From Dyadobacter koreensis (GTDB taxonomy: Bacteria; Bacteroidota; Bacteroidia; Cytophagales; Spirosomataceae), in the NCBI RefSeq assembly GCF_900108855.1, contig NZ_FNXY01000004.1, positions 372,001-436,000 on the forward strand: 64,000 nucleotides of DNA, written 5' to 3'. Below, piece after piece: positions 7,904-17,056 of the stretch; position 1 is the first letter of the stretch, and the number at the start of each line of letters is the position of its first letter. The translations under genes were made by a program, and so were the position numbers. Below the pieces are notes generated by a model. That model did not search any database and was not told the DNA's origin. It saw only the letters and a program-made list of their open reading frames with translations.

Positions 7904-9340
7904 ATGCAGGAAACACTTAGTAAAGACGACTTCCTTTACATGGCTGTGGCGGAGCGTTTTGAAAATCAGATAGAAAAGAATATACTGAAAACAGGTGATA
8001 AGTTGATTTCGCTCCGTGCGCTGAGCAAAGAACAGGGAATCAGTATCAGCACAGCATACAAGGCCTACATCGAGCTGGAAAATAAGGGATTTATTGAAGC
8101 GCGTCCAAAATCAGGTTATTTTGTTCGATTTAGTCCTTCGCAATATCTCAAAACCCCAGATTCACCAAAACCTTCTTCTGGGTTGGTCAAGGTTGATGTC
8201 GAAGAAATGCTGAGGATTGTATACAAGACACTGAGTCAGGAAGGGGTTGTCAAGCTGGCCACTGCAACGCCCTCGCGGGAGCTGATACCTGAGGCAAAAC
8301 TAAACAAAGCGATGATGGAGGCTATTCGCCGGAGTCCGAACAGCTGTACCGCTTATGAAGACGTGCAGGGAAATCTGACACTCCGGAAACAGATCGCAAA
8401 ATATGCGTTTAATTGGAATGGAAATATTACATCGGATGACGTCGTGACTTCACAGGGATGCATGGAAGCACTTGGCTTCTGCCTTAAGGCCGTAACGCAA
8501 CCGGGCGATACCGTTGCCATGGAAAGCCCGACATACTTCGGAATTTTTAACGTAATGACAAGTCTCGGCTTAAAGGTCCTTGAAATTCCAACAGACGCAG
8601 AAACGGGCGTCGATATTGAATATCTTGAAAATGCTCTGCACACAAATCCAGTCAAAGCGTGTCTTTTTGTGCCTAATTTCGGAAATCCGTCGGGAGGTTT
8701 AATGCCTGATCACCGAAAGAAACAGCTCGTTGAACTTTTAGCAAAGCATCAGATTCCATTAATCGAGGATGATATTTATGGCGAAATGTATTTTGGAAAA
8801 ACCCGCCCGAAAACCTGCAAAAGTTATGATAAAGAAGGATTAGTGATGCTTTGCTCATCTATTTCCAAAACACTGGCACCAGGCTATCGCGTGGGTTGGT
8901 GCATTCCGGGTAAGTTTATGGACAAAATAATCAGCATAAAACTCAACAGCACGGTATCTTCCGCCACGCCAACGCAGGCAGCGGTCGGACTGTTTTTCGA
9001 AACCGGGCGTTACGACCTGCATATGCGAAAAATGCGAAAAGCGTTGCATACACAATGCCTGCGTTACATTCAGGCAATATCAGATTATTTCCCAAAAGAC
9101 ACCAAGGTAAGTCGTCCGCAGGGAGGTTATGTTTTGTGGATTGAAATGAATAAAAATGTTAATGCCTTTGAATTATTTGAAAAAGCTTTACAGGAAAAAG
9201 TAAGTATCGCTCCGGGACAGATTTTCAGCACGGACGCCAGATTTACCAATTATATCAGGATCAGTTTTGGCGCGCCTTACAGTGAATTCATTGATAAAAG
9301 TCTGAAAAAACTCGGCAAAATCGTAGAATCTCTGCGTTGA
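7904..9340 (+). CDS. MocR-type regulator (GntR HTH + aminotransferase)
   Basis: A 478-residue transcription factor fusing an N-terminal GntR-type winged helix (about 10-77; LRALSKEQGISISTAYKAY is the recognition region) to a fold type I aminotransferase-like domain (about 115-478). The PLP pocket is intact: N-F-G-N-P-S-G at 258-264, D289/D290, and Schiff-base K322 in SSISKTLAPGYRVGW. MocR proteins sense PLP or amino-acid-like ligands rather than act as enzymes. It is divergent from an EamA exporter and probably regulates that gene and itself through the boxes between them. A true aminotransferase role cannot be excluded. Confidence 0.88.
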   Translation: MQETLSKDDFLYMAVAERFENQIEKNILKTGDKLISLRALSKEQGISISTAYKAYIELENKGFIEARPKSGYFVRFSPSQYLKTPDSPKPSSGLVKVDVEEMLRIVYKTLSQEGVVKLATATPSRELIPEAKLNKAMMEAIRRSPNSCTAYEDVQGNLTLRKQIAKYAFNWNGNITSDDVVTSQGCMEALGFCLKAVTQPGDTVAMESPTYFGIFNVMTSLGLKVLEIPTDAETGVDIEYLENALHTNPVKACLFVPNFGNPSGGLMPDHRKKQLVELLAKHQIPLIEDDIYGEMYFGKTRPKTCKSYDKEGLVMLCSSISKTLAPGYRVGWCIPGKFMDKIISIKLNSTVSSATPTQAAVGLFFETGRYDLHMRKMRKALHTQCLRYIQAISDYFPKDTKVSRPQGGYVLWIEMNKNVNAFELFEKALQEKVSIAPGQIFSTDARFTNYIRISFGAPYSEFIDKSLKKLGKIVESLR

Positions 9341-9463
9341 AGCAGCGTCTTTTTAAAAACTGCTTGAATTATTTTGAGGTTTGTATTTGGCACTCGTTCT
9401 GATAAATGCCTCTGAATTAATTTTTTACGTGAAAAACCTTTGTTATATAAAATTGCAACAACA

Positions 9464-9504
9464 GTGCAACTACCTGATTTACAGCACATGTAACCCTGTT
9501 GCAC
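9464..9504. promoter_or_regulatory. GTGCAAC/GTTGCAC inverted boxes before P-type ATPase
   Basis: GTGCAAC at 9464-9470 and its inverse GTTGCAC at 9498-9504 lie 27 bases apart just upstream of the -7-like element at 9517. A related TTGCAAC precedes them at 9453-9459. They could be sites for a metal-responsive repressor of the ATPase gene; no regulator gene is adjacent. Confidence 0.3.
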
Positions 9505-9516
9505 GCTATATCTGTC

Positions 9517-9524
9517 TATCTTTG
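9517..9524 (+). promoter_or_regulatory. Bacteroidota -7 element TATCTTTG
   Basis: TATCTTTG fits the Bacteroidota sigma-A -7 consensus TAnnTTTG, 76 bases before the ATPase start. A TTG at 9499-9501 is upstream, but its spacing (15) is shorter than the usual 19 or so. Confidence 0.4.
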
Positions 9525-9599
9525 TTCTGAGTTCGATCGAAATGTTGTTTTAGTATTAAACCAACTGGACACCCGCTAATTCAGTTTTAATTCAGTTTC

Positions 9600-11606
9600 A
9601 TGAAAGAGGAAATCAGCATAAAACATATACATACGGAAGAACACTGCTGCGGTCCAGAAAACGGACCAAAGCATAGTCATGAGAAGCATCATCACGACCA
9701 CGACCACGATCACGACGACCACGATCATGACCATGATCATGGAGGAGATGAAAATAACAGTTTATTGATGAGCAGATGGACATTGTGGCTTAGCCTGTTT
9801 ATTCTTGCTGCTTTTCTGATCACCACGTTTTTATTGAGAATTGAAGTAAACCGATATGCCGAAATTGCTTTGATGCTTTCTGCGTATTTGCTGGCCGGAT
9901 ACAAAACAGTGATCCGGGCTTTCCAAAAGGTAGGACGTGGGGACTTATTTAATGAATTTTCTTTAATGACGATCGCTACCTTCGGAGCCTTTTACATCGG
10001 AGAATTCAGTGAGGGGGTGGCAGTAATGATTTTTTATGAAATTGGAGAATTGATTCAGGATCTTGCAGTTAGCCGGTCCAGACGTTCCATTAAAGCATTG
10101 CTTGATATCCGTCCTGACACTGTTACAGTTTTAAGAAATGATCAAAATGTCATTATTTCTCCATATGAAGTACAGCCGGGCGAAAAAATCCTGGTCAAAG
10201 CAGGTGAAAAAGTAGCACTTGACGGTGTGCTCATCTCAGACTCCGGAATATTCAACACGGCGGCTTTGACAGGAGAGTCGAAACCGAACCTAAAAAGGAA
10301 AAATGAAAGTATTTTGGCCGGAATGATCAATACCGAAAAATCCGTCGAGATTGAAGTTAGCGCTTTGTTTAAAGATTCCAAGTTATCGCGTATACTGGAA
10401 ATGGTTCAGGATGCAACTGCAAGAAAAGCACCTACCCAATTACTAGTCAGCAGATTAGCAAAAATTTACACGCCAATCGTTTTCGGTCTGGCGCTACTAA
10501 TTATCCTGATTCCGTATTTTTTTGTCCAAGACTATGACTTCCAGCAGTGGCTTTACCGCGGGATGGTTTTTTTGGTCATTGCATGTCCTTGTGCGTTAAC
10601 AATATCTATCCCGCTGGGTTATTTTGGTGGAATCGGATTAGCATCCAGAAATGGTATCCTTGTTAAAGGTTCAAACTTTTTGGACGTCGTGACAAACATT
10701 GATACGCTTGTTTCCGACAAAACCGGGACTTTGACTAAAGGCGTCTTCAACGTTCAGCATGTTGAAACAAAGATCGAGCGTGAACAATTTCTGAATTATT
10801 CTGCGTCACTTGAACAATATTCGACACATCCGGTGGCAAAAGCCGTAGTCCAATATGCTGGCACTCCCGGTTTAGCAAAAGCAGAAGACGTTGAAGAGTT
10901 CTCCGGGCTCGGGTTAAAAGGCCGGATCGTAAATAATATTGTGCTTTGCGGAAACACAAAATTAATGCAGAAATTCTCAGTGAATTATCCTGCTGAACTG
11001 GACAAAATTGTAGAAACAATCGTCGTTGTTGCTGTTGACAATTCCTATGCGGGGTATCTGACAATTTCCGATGAAATTAAGGAGGATTCTGCCCAGACCA
11101 TACGCGAGCTAAAAGCACTTGGAATTGAAACAATTATGCTTTCCGGAGATAAAAAAGCAGTTACTTCTTCAATTGCGAAGGAATTAGCCATAGATAAAAG
11201 TTATGGAGATCTGCTGCCGGAAGATAAGGTCAGGATTGTTCAGGAGCTAAAAGACAATGGTAAAAGGATTGCCTTTGTTGGCGACGGTGTGAATGACGCA
11301 CCAGTAATTGCTTTGGCAGATGTAGGAATCGCTATGGGTGGTTTGGGATCAGATGCTGCAATTGAAACTGCTGATATCGTTATTCAGAATGACCAGCCTT
11401 CGAAAATTGTTTCGGCGATCAAAGTTGGAAAAATCACCAAATCGATCGTCTACCAAAATATCGCGCTTGCCATGGGTATTAAAATTCTCGTGATGGCGCT
11501 TGGTGCCGGTGGAATAGCAACACTCTGGGAAGCTGTATTTGCAGATGTGGGCGTTGCTTTGCTTGCAATTCTGAACGCTTTCAGAATTCAGGGCAAAAGA
11601 CTATAA
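9600..11606 (+). CDS. Zn/Cd-type P1B heavy-metal ATPase, His-rich N-terminus
   Basis: A 668-residue metal-exporting P-type ATPase. Instead of a classical HMA domain, the N-terminus is a short tail with CC and a run of about 20 His/Asp residues (about 24-48), a likely metal sponge. Membrane helices follow. CPC at 329-331 is the transmembrane metal site, DKTGT with phosphorylated D373, TGES in the actuator domain, and GDGVNDAP in the hinge. The last helices carry NIALAMGIK and ADVG, the lysine and aspartate that mark the Zn/Cd/Pb (P1B-2, ZntA/CadA) subgroup rather than copper pumps. It probably expels zinc or cadmium from the cytosol. Followed by a strong terminator, so monocistronic. Confidence 0.93.
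   Translation: MKEEISIKHIHTEEHCCGPENGPKHSHEKHHHDHDHDHDDHDHDHDHGGDENNSLLMSRWTLWLSLFILAAFLITTFLLRIEVNRYAEIALMLSAYLLAGYKTVIRAFQKVGRGDLFNEFSLMTIATFGAFYIGEFSEGVAVMIFYEIGELIQDLAVSRSRRSIKALLDIRPDTVTVLRNDQNVIISPYEVQPGEKILVKAGEKVALDGVLISDSGIFNTAALTGESKPNLKRKNESILAGMINTEKSVEIEVSALFKDSKLSRILEMVQDATARKAPTQLLVSRLAKIYTPIVFGLALLIILIPYFFVQDYDFQQWLYRGMVFLVIACPCALTISIPLGYFGGIGLASRNGILVKGSNFLDVVTNIDTLVSDKTGTLTKGVFNVQHVETKIEREQFLNYSASLEQYSTHPVAKAVVQYAGTPGLAKAEDVEEFSGLGLKGRIVNNIVLCGNTKLMQKFSVNYPAELDKIVETIVVVAVDNSYAGYLTISDEIKEDSAQTIRELKALGIETIMLSGDKKAVTSSIAKELAIDKSYGDLLPEDKVRIVQELKDNGKRIAFVGDGVNDAPVIALADVGIAMGGLGSDAAIETADIVIQNDQPSKIVSAIKVGKITKSIVYQNIALAMGIKILVMALGAGGIATLWEAVFADVGVALLAILNAFRIQGKRL
9687..9741 (+). 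repeat. CAYGAY hexamer repeat coding His-Asp run
   Basis: Inside the ATPase gene, near-tandem CACGAC/CACGAT/CATGAT units encode the alternating His-Asp tract. Such repeats can change length by slippage, which would alter the metal-binding tail without breaking the frame. Confidence 0.7.
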
Positions 11607-11631
11607 GTAACAAATACTCTCGAATTATTTG

Positions 11632-11671
11632 AAAAGAGAAGTGTGGTTTTTAGAACCATACTTCTCTTTTT
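11632..11671 (+). terminator. Terminator after P-type ATPase
   Basis: AAAAGAGAAGT and ACTTCTCTTTT pair, extended by TGGTT/AACCA inside, with a T run after. The hairpin begins 26 bases past the ATPase stop. Confidence 0.9.
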
Positions 11672-11865
11672 AGTTTAAATTATCTTGTCCGGATATCTCA
11701 TCTTACCTTCCCGTTTGCTCAATTTTTCACTAGATTAGTAAGGAGATTTTTAATATTGCCAAATAATAGGACTTTGCATTTCCACGGTTGGCATACTAAT
11801 TGCAACTGCAATATTTAATAATCACTCGACGTAATAGTCTAACATCAGCACCAATTATCAGCGGT

Positions 11866-12489
11866 ATGCAGGAAAGAAATAAAAGGTCATATATTTCATC
11901 AGTAATCAGGCAAGTTTTCATCGTCATAATTTGCTTGGTCGCGATAGAAAGTTATGGCCAGCAACATAGAAATTATACTGTGATGTGGCGAGGAAAAGAA
12001 GTGGGATCATTGAAGGCGACATCCCAAACTCAGCCAAATGGTCAGCTGTATTCTACCGACAGTGAAATGAAAATTCAGATGCTTCTGTCGTTTCATATCC
12101 AATCCAACATCACCAATGTCTTTTCAAATTCCCAGCTGAAGGACGCTCAGGTTCATCGCTTTGTAAATAAAAAGAAAAAATTGACGAGTACAACACACTT
12201 CAATGAAAACCACTATGAATTAAAAAAAGATAAAGACCAGGTTGTCAAGATGAAAAGTAATATCCCTGCAACGGTAACCTGGCTATACTTCAACGAGCCG
12301 GTTGAAAAAACTGAAATATTTTCCGAAACGTTTCTTACTTTTTTAAAATTCAAACAGATAGCAGCTTCCGTGTATAAAACCACGCTTCCGGATGGGGATG
12401 TGATGACCTACACCTATCGCTCAGGCGTATTACAACGTGTAGAAATTGAGTCTGGTTATGGTGAATTTGTCTTTAAACTGAAAATATAA
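11866..12489 (+). CDS. Exported protein, DUF6134-like
   Basis: The start ATG at 11866 is chosen because it is followed directly by a signal peptide (basic residues, then VFIVIICLVAIESYGQQ); the frame is open further upstream but without a sensible leader. The mature part of about 180 residues starts NYTVMWRGKEVGSLKA and looks beta-rich. It resembles the DUF6134 group of small exported Bacteroidota proteins, but that name is from memory of the pattern and not certain. No enzymatic motif seen; function unknown. Confidence 0.65.
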   Translation: MQERNKRSYISSVIRQVFIVIICLVAIESYGQQHRNYTVMWRGKEVGSLKATSQTQPNGQLYSTDSEMKIQMLLSFHIQSNITNVFSNSQLKDAQVHRFVNKKKKLTSTTHFNENHYELKKDKDQVVKMKSNIPATVTWLYFNEPVEKTEIFSETFLTFLKFKQIAASVYKTTLPDGDVMTYTYRSGVLQRVEIESGYGEFVFKLKI

Positions 12490-12602
12490 CGTGTTTTAAA
12501 CCAAAGTGTTAGAAAAAAATACCTAAACGTTAATTTGATAAACTACAATAAGAAAAAACAAAAAAGTGATTTAAGACGTTATTAAAAAGATAATGACACC
12601 AC

Positions 12603-12647
12603 AAAAAAATCCTTTTTTACCTGTATTAATCAGGTACGATTTTTTTG
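12603..12647 (+). terminator. Hairpin terminator
   Basis: A7TC pairs with GAT7, and ACCTG with CAGGT inside it, ending in a T run. It lies between the DUF6134-like gene and the next small lipoprotein gene. Confidence 0.65.
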
Positions 12648-12673
12648 AATGAACTGTAAACCAACCGATCGTT

Positions 12674-13081
12674 ATGAAGAAACTACTATTATGCATGGTT
12701 GCCATCATGGCATTGCTAAATTTCAGTTGTTCAAGAGATAAGGCCATGGACAGCGACGTTGAAGCGAAAAACGAAGTGCAGATCAGAATTAAAAACGCGA
12801 GTTTGTTACCCTACCAAAACATTGAGGTCAACACCAGCGGAGGCGTAAATAATTTTGGAAACCTTCCTGACAATCAAGTATCTGAGTATAAAACTTTCAA
12901 CTTCGCTTATCCCTACAGCTTTGTAAAATTGCAGATAAACGGAGAACCTTATATTATCGAACCCACTGATTACGCTGGTTTGAACCGGTTGGAAAACGGA
13001 AAATATACCTATGAGATAAGCCTGGATCCGGAAGGAAACCAGATTTTCATGTCTCTTTTGAAGGATGATGTGATGAATTGA
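12674..13081 (+). CDS. Small putative lipoprotein
   Basis: A 135-residue protein with a lipoprotein signal (KKLLLCMVAIMALLNFSCS, cysteine at 19). The mature part contains beta-type segments such as VQIRIKNASLLPYQNIEVNT and may be an Ig-like fold. No known family recognised. It is followed by an exported serine hydrolase about 80 bases later in the same direction. Function unknown. Confidence 0.65.
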   Translation: MKKLLLCMVAIMALLNFSCSRDKAMDSDVEAKNEVQIRIKNASLLPYQNIEVNTSGGVNNFGNLPDNQVSEYKTFNFAYPYSFVKLQINGEPYIIEPTDYAGLNRLENGKYTYEISLDPEGNQIFMSLLKDDVMN

Positions 13082-13162
13082 GTAAATTTCGTGAGGTAAT
13101 GGGCAGCACAAATTGTGGATTCTGTTACCTTCACGAAGAAATTTATACTCAATTACTACTTC

Positions 13163-14734
13163 ATGAAAAGATTTATTCTTCCTTTATCCCTTCTTATTTA
13201 TTCTGCTGCGCACTCTCAATCAGAACTGCAAAAAGCACAGGCTTCCACGAGCAGTTATGCTCAAACATATCAGCCCCCGGTTTTTTCTGACAAGGATCGT
13301 CTTGCCCGGATTAAGGAAGCGATACCGGTCGTTGAAAAACTTTACAAGGAATATGCCGAAAAAAATAATTTCCCAGGAATGGCTTTTGGTCTGGTTGTCG
13401 ACGACCAGGTCATTTATTCAGATGGATATGGTTATACGGATGTTATGAAAAAAACCAAAGCATCCGGAAAATCCCTCTTCCGGATAGCTTCCATGAGCAA
13501 AAGTGTCACAACGATGGCGATCCTTAAGCTGCGGGATGAAGGTAAACTGCGTCTGGATGACCCTGCTTACCTCTATATTCCTGAGCTGAAATCGATGCCA
13601 CTGCTCACAGCTGATTCGCCAGCGATTACAATCAGAAACCTTATGACGCACACTGCAGGTTTCCCGGAAGATAATCCGTGGGGAGACCGGCAGCTGGATA
13701 CAAAGGATGACGAGTTAATTCAATTGATAAAAAAGGGTTTGTCAAATTCGAATGTCCCCGGAGTTCAGTATGAGTATAGTAATCTGGCATTTGCTATGCT
13801 GGGGAAGATAATCGGAAAAGTTAGCGGCACCTCTTATCAGCAGTATATTACGGATAGTATTTTTAAACCTCTGGGAATGAACAGCACCCTTTGGGAATAT
13901 ACAAAGGCACCGGCCGATCTGCTTGCTCATGGGTATAGATGGGAAGATGGAAAGTGGAAAGAAGAAGAACTACTACATGACGGAACATACGGTGCAATGG
14001 GAGGAATTTTGACATCTATCGAAGATTTCGGAAAATACATGGCGTTTCACCTTTCAGCATGGCCACCGAAAAATGATAAGGAAACCGGGCCGGTAAAACG
14101 TAGCTCGGTCCGTGAAATGCAGCAGCCCTGGACATTCAATAATTTAAACACGAGATTCAAATATCCTGACGGGCGGACTTGTGCACTCGTAAGCAGTTAC
14201 GGTTATGGTCTCAGAATCAGCCGGGATTGTGACAACCGGTTATTTGCCGGGCATACTGGCGGTTTACCGGGATTTGGGAGCCAATGGTGGATCATGCCCG
14301 AATACGGTATCGGAGTGATCGCTAACGGAAATCTTACCTATGCCGGAATGAATACCGTCAATTTTGCCGTAATGGACACTCTGATTTCCATAGCAGGTTT
14401 ACAGCCAAGGACACTGCCGGTCTCTCCCATTTTAAAACAACGAAAAAAAGAGCTTGCACAACTTTTACCAGACTGGTCGAATGCGGAAAGGTCGAAGATC
14501 TTTGCAGTTAATTTTTTCCCCGACAAGTCTGTCGAAATAAGACGAAAAAACAGCCAGCAATTATTCGCCAAAATCGGGAAGATCAGTGCTGTAAAGGATC
14601 TCGTTGCGGAAAATCAGTTGCGTGGAAAATTTGTAGTTGAAGGAGAAAAGGGGGCGCTGGAAATATTTTTCACATTAACACCAGAAAATCCTGCGCTTGT
14701 TCAACAATTGGATGTAAAAGAAATCTCAAAATAA
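13163..14734 (+). CDS. Exported serine hydrolase (class C beta-lactamase family)
   Basis: The start at 13163 is preferred because it opens directly into a signal peptide (MKRFILPLSLLIYSAAHSQ). The protein is 523 residues. The beta-lactamase/PBP-like domain spans about 45-410 with all three motifs: SxxK as S110-M-S-K113, YxN as Y205-S-N207, and HTGG at 364-367 in place of KTG, the pattern of class C-related esterases and D-peptidases. The C-terminal 110 residues are a beta-rich extra domain. Periplasmic; substrate may be D-peptides or esters rather than antibiotics. The next gene starts in the base after its stop, so the two are one transcript. Confidence 0.85.
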   Translation: MKRFILPLSLLIYSAAHSQSELQKAQASTSSYAQTYQPPVFSDKDRLARIKEAIPVVEKLYKEYAEKNNFPGMAFGLVVDDQVIYSDGYGYTDVMKKTKASGKSLFRIASMSKSVTTMAILKLRDEGKLRLDDPAYLYIPELKSMPLLTADSPAITIRNLMTHTAGFPEDNPWGDRQLDTKDDELIQLIKKGLSNSNVPGVQYEYSNLAFAMLGKIIGKVSGTSYQQYITDSIFKPLGMNSTLWEYTKAPADLLAHGYRWEDGKWKEEELLHDGTYGAMGGILTSIEDFGKYMAFHLSAWPPKNDKETGPVKRSSVREMQQPWTFNNLNTRFKYPDGRTCALVSSYGYGLRISRDCDNRLFAGHTGGLPGFGSQWWIMPEYGIGVIANGNLTYAGMNTVNFAVMDTLISIAGLQPRTLPVSPILKQRKKELAQLLPDWSNAERSKIFAVNFFPDKSVEIRRKNSQQLFAKIGKISAVKDLVAENQLRGKFVVEGEKGALEIFFTLTPENPALVQQLDVKEISK

Positions 14735-15103
14735 ATGAAGGAAACCGACATGTTTTACCTCCAGAAAGAAGAGCCTGTTAAAGGCTGTCTTTCTGCGTTG
14801 CGCCAGATCATTCTCGGTCGAGACAGCGATATTACCGAAGCGTGGAAGTATCGGATGCCATTCTTTTGTTATAAGGGAAAGATGTTTTGCTATTTATGGA
14901 TAGATAAGAAAACCAATTTCCCTTATCTGGGAATCGTGGAAGGAGGAAAAATCGATTATCCCGGACTAGTCCGGGATGATCGTTCAAGAATGAAAGTAAT
15001 AAAGTTTGATCCGTCTCAGGATCTGCCGCTGCCAACGATTCTGGTTATTTTGGATGCTGCGCTGAGTCTTTACATCAGCGGAACAATTAAAACAAAAAGG
15101 TGA
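14735..15103 (+). CDS. DUF1801 protein
   Basis: A 122-residue cytosolic protein of the DUF1801 (YdhG-like) fold. Typical features are ITEAWKYRMPFFCYKGKMFCYL near 30-50 and a GIVEGGKIDYPGL segment. Its ATG follows the stop of the serine hydrolase without a gap. It ends at 15103 and the opposite-strand M61 gene ends at 15104, so the two stops touch. Function unknown. Confidence 0.75.
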   Translation: MKETDMFYLQKEEPVKGCLSALRQIILGRDSDITEAWKYRMPFFCYKGKMFCYLWIDKKTNFPYLGIVEGGKIDYPGLVRDDRSRMKVIKFDPSQDLPLPTILVILDAALSLYISGTIKTKR

Positions 15104-16921
15104 CTATTTAACCTTGCTATCCAGCCATTTCTTACGAAAAGCATGCATTTCTTCGGTAACCGGCAAGTTTAATTTCTCGTTTGTGAGCACGATCAACTTA
15201 GGATTCTCGGCCAGATTTACGACGCTCATGTTCGTTGTACCACGGTGAACAAATTCTATCTCTAATTTATCACCAGGTTTATGAGAATCTAAAATCGCCT
15301 TAATCTCATTTTCCGACTTTACAGCCTTCCCGTCCAGTTTCGTAATCTGGTCGTCGATATCTACTCCCGCGTTATACAACGGCGTATCAACAGTTGTGTT
15401 AGCAGCGATGATCAACTCCGACTTCTCCACGTAGCGGATATTACCAATCCATGCCTGCCCTGCAAATTCTTTTGTCAACTTCATTCCCGCTTTTTCGAAC
15501 AAAGGTGCGTAATCAAATGACTCATGACCATTCACGTATTTCTTAAAAAAATCCGCAGCGAAAACTTTATCGCCGGTTACGGACTCTAGGACGGATTGCA
15601 GATCTGCGATCACATAAGGCTTTTCTGTCTTTCCGAATTTCAGCCATACTGCTTTCATGTACTGATCCAGGGATAATTTCCGGCTCATCAGTTCCAGGTC
15701 AAGAGCCATCGCGATAGACGCGCCGTATGGATAATACGAAGTATACGTGTTGGGGTAATTTGTTTTATCCACAGCCACACCTGCATCCACAAAAACGGCC
15801 ATACAACTTGCCTCTGCCGGGGATAGCTTTTTTGCCCCCGGCGTATTTTCCTTGGTATTGGCCAGGGCGCTAAACGTTCCGGTTATGTCGTTCAAATCTC
15901 TGAAACCAGCCCTCTTTAAAAGTAATTCTCCATAATATTGAGTGAAACCCTCGGCGAACCAAAGTTCATGGCTCATGTTACTTTTCTCATAATTAAAAGG
16001 TTCGAGGCTTTTTGGACGAATGCGCTCCACATTCCACGCATGAAAAAACTCGTGGGCAAAAACACCGAGCAAATTATTCGAACCGTTGAATTTTATCGGC
16101 AGCGCAATCATCGTACTGTTTCTATGTTCCATTCCATCACCCTTTACGTATGGATTTATACTGGCCAGGAAAGTATATTGTCCATAATCAAAAGAAGGAA
16201 ACTCTCCGAAAACTGCTCCGCTCTCTTCGGTTATCTTTTTAATTTTATCCGCAAAAATTGAAGCTCCGGCATCATCAGAATCAATTTCCAGCGCTAGTCT
16301 GAAATCAAGATTTTTATTATCAGAATTTATCAAAGACCAGTTTTTTATGATCAGTTTCCCGATTTTTACGGGAGAGTCCATAAAATATTGAAGATCCGGT
16401 GCCGTAAAAACGTTAGGCTTGTCGGTAGGTTTCAACTGCGTCGCGATCGTCCATCCTTTCAAATCAGGTAGGTTAAAATTAACTTCAACCGGCGCCTTTT
16501 CCAGCTCCTTCACCCACATGAAAGCCGCAGGATTATTTAGCTGAATGCTGCTCTGATCGATACCCGCATAGGTCCCGTCCGGATGATTGGCGTACAAAGT
16601 ATAACGAACCTTTACTGATCCATTGGCGGTAGGAACCTGATAGACATCACCATCCAGACGTTTTATTTCCAAGGTTTTTCCTGAGATATCCAGAGCAGCT
16701 ACGTCGTATACATTTTTTCCAAATTCATGTGTTGCGTAACGTCCGGGGGAAGACCTGCTCATCCGGAACGTCAATTGTTTTTGAGTCGCACCTGTCACCG
16801 CTACCTCGATTACCGCTTCGTGATGGACGATGTTCGGGAATGAGACAGTATAACTGATTTTCTGCGCAGACGCAGAGAAGATTGTAAAAATTAGGAAAAC
16901 GGAACTTAAACACCGGATCAT
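15104..16921 (-). CDS. M61 glycyl aminopeptidase family, PDZ domain
   Basis: A 605-residue exported metallopeptidase. Signal peptide 1-19 (ends SASAQ). An N-terminal beta domain (about 20-190) precedes the thermolysin-like domain, with HEFFH at 290-294 and the third zinc ligand E324 in WFAEGFTQYY. GMEHRNST at 263-270 matches the substrate-binding GxEN/H-type motif of M61. A PDZ domain occupies about 490-575. M61 enzymes cleave N-terminal Gly or Ala. It lies downstream of an esterase and an SGNH hydrolase gene in the same direction (gap about 135 bases), so co-transcription is possible but not certain. Confidence 0.9.
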   Translation of the reverse strand: MIRCLSSVFLIFTIFSASAQKISYTVSFPNIVHHEAVIEVAVTGATQKQLTFRMSRSSPGRYATHEFGKNVYDVAALDISGKTLEIKRLDGDVYQVPTANGSVKVRYTLYANHPDGTYAGIDQSSIQLNNPAAFMWVKELEKAPVEVNFNLPDLKGWTIATQLKPTDKPNVFTAPDLQYFMDSPVKIGKLIIKNWSLINSDNKNLDFRLALEIDSDDAGASIFADKIKKITEESGAVFGEFPSFDYGQYTFLASINPYVKGDGMEHRNSTMIALPIKFNGSNNLLGVFAHEFFHAWNVERIRPKSLEPFNYEKSNMSHELWFAEGFTQYYGELLLKRAGFRDLNDITGTFSALANTKENTPGAKKLSPAEASCMAVFVDAGVAVDKTNYPNTYTSYYPYGASIAMALDLELMSRKLSLDQYMKAVWLKFGKTEKPYVIADLQSVLESVTGDKVFAADFFKKYVNGHESFDYAPLFEKAGMKLTKEFAGQAWIGNIRYVEKSELIIAANTTVDTPLYNAGVDIDDQITKLDGKAVKSENEIKAILDSHKPGDKLEIEFVHRGTTNMSVVNLAENPKLIVLTNEKLNLPVTEEMHAFRKKWLDSKVK

Positions 16922-17056
16922 TTCAGCCTGGTTATATGGTAAGAATAACCCGAAGATCGAAAAAAAGACGCTTGAAACAAGAGCTTGTAAAGATGGAAAA
17001 CGAAGAGGCCGGCTAAAAATGTTTTTAGTTCAGTAAAATAATGGATTTGTTTAAAA

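Noticed and set aside
9679-9741. Tandem hexamer run as a possible CRISPR or minisatellite
   Set aside because: Units are 6 bases, lie in frame in a P-type ATPase gene and encode His/Asp; a coding repeat only.
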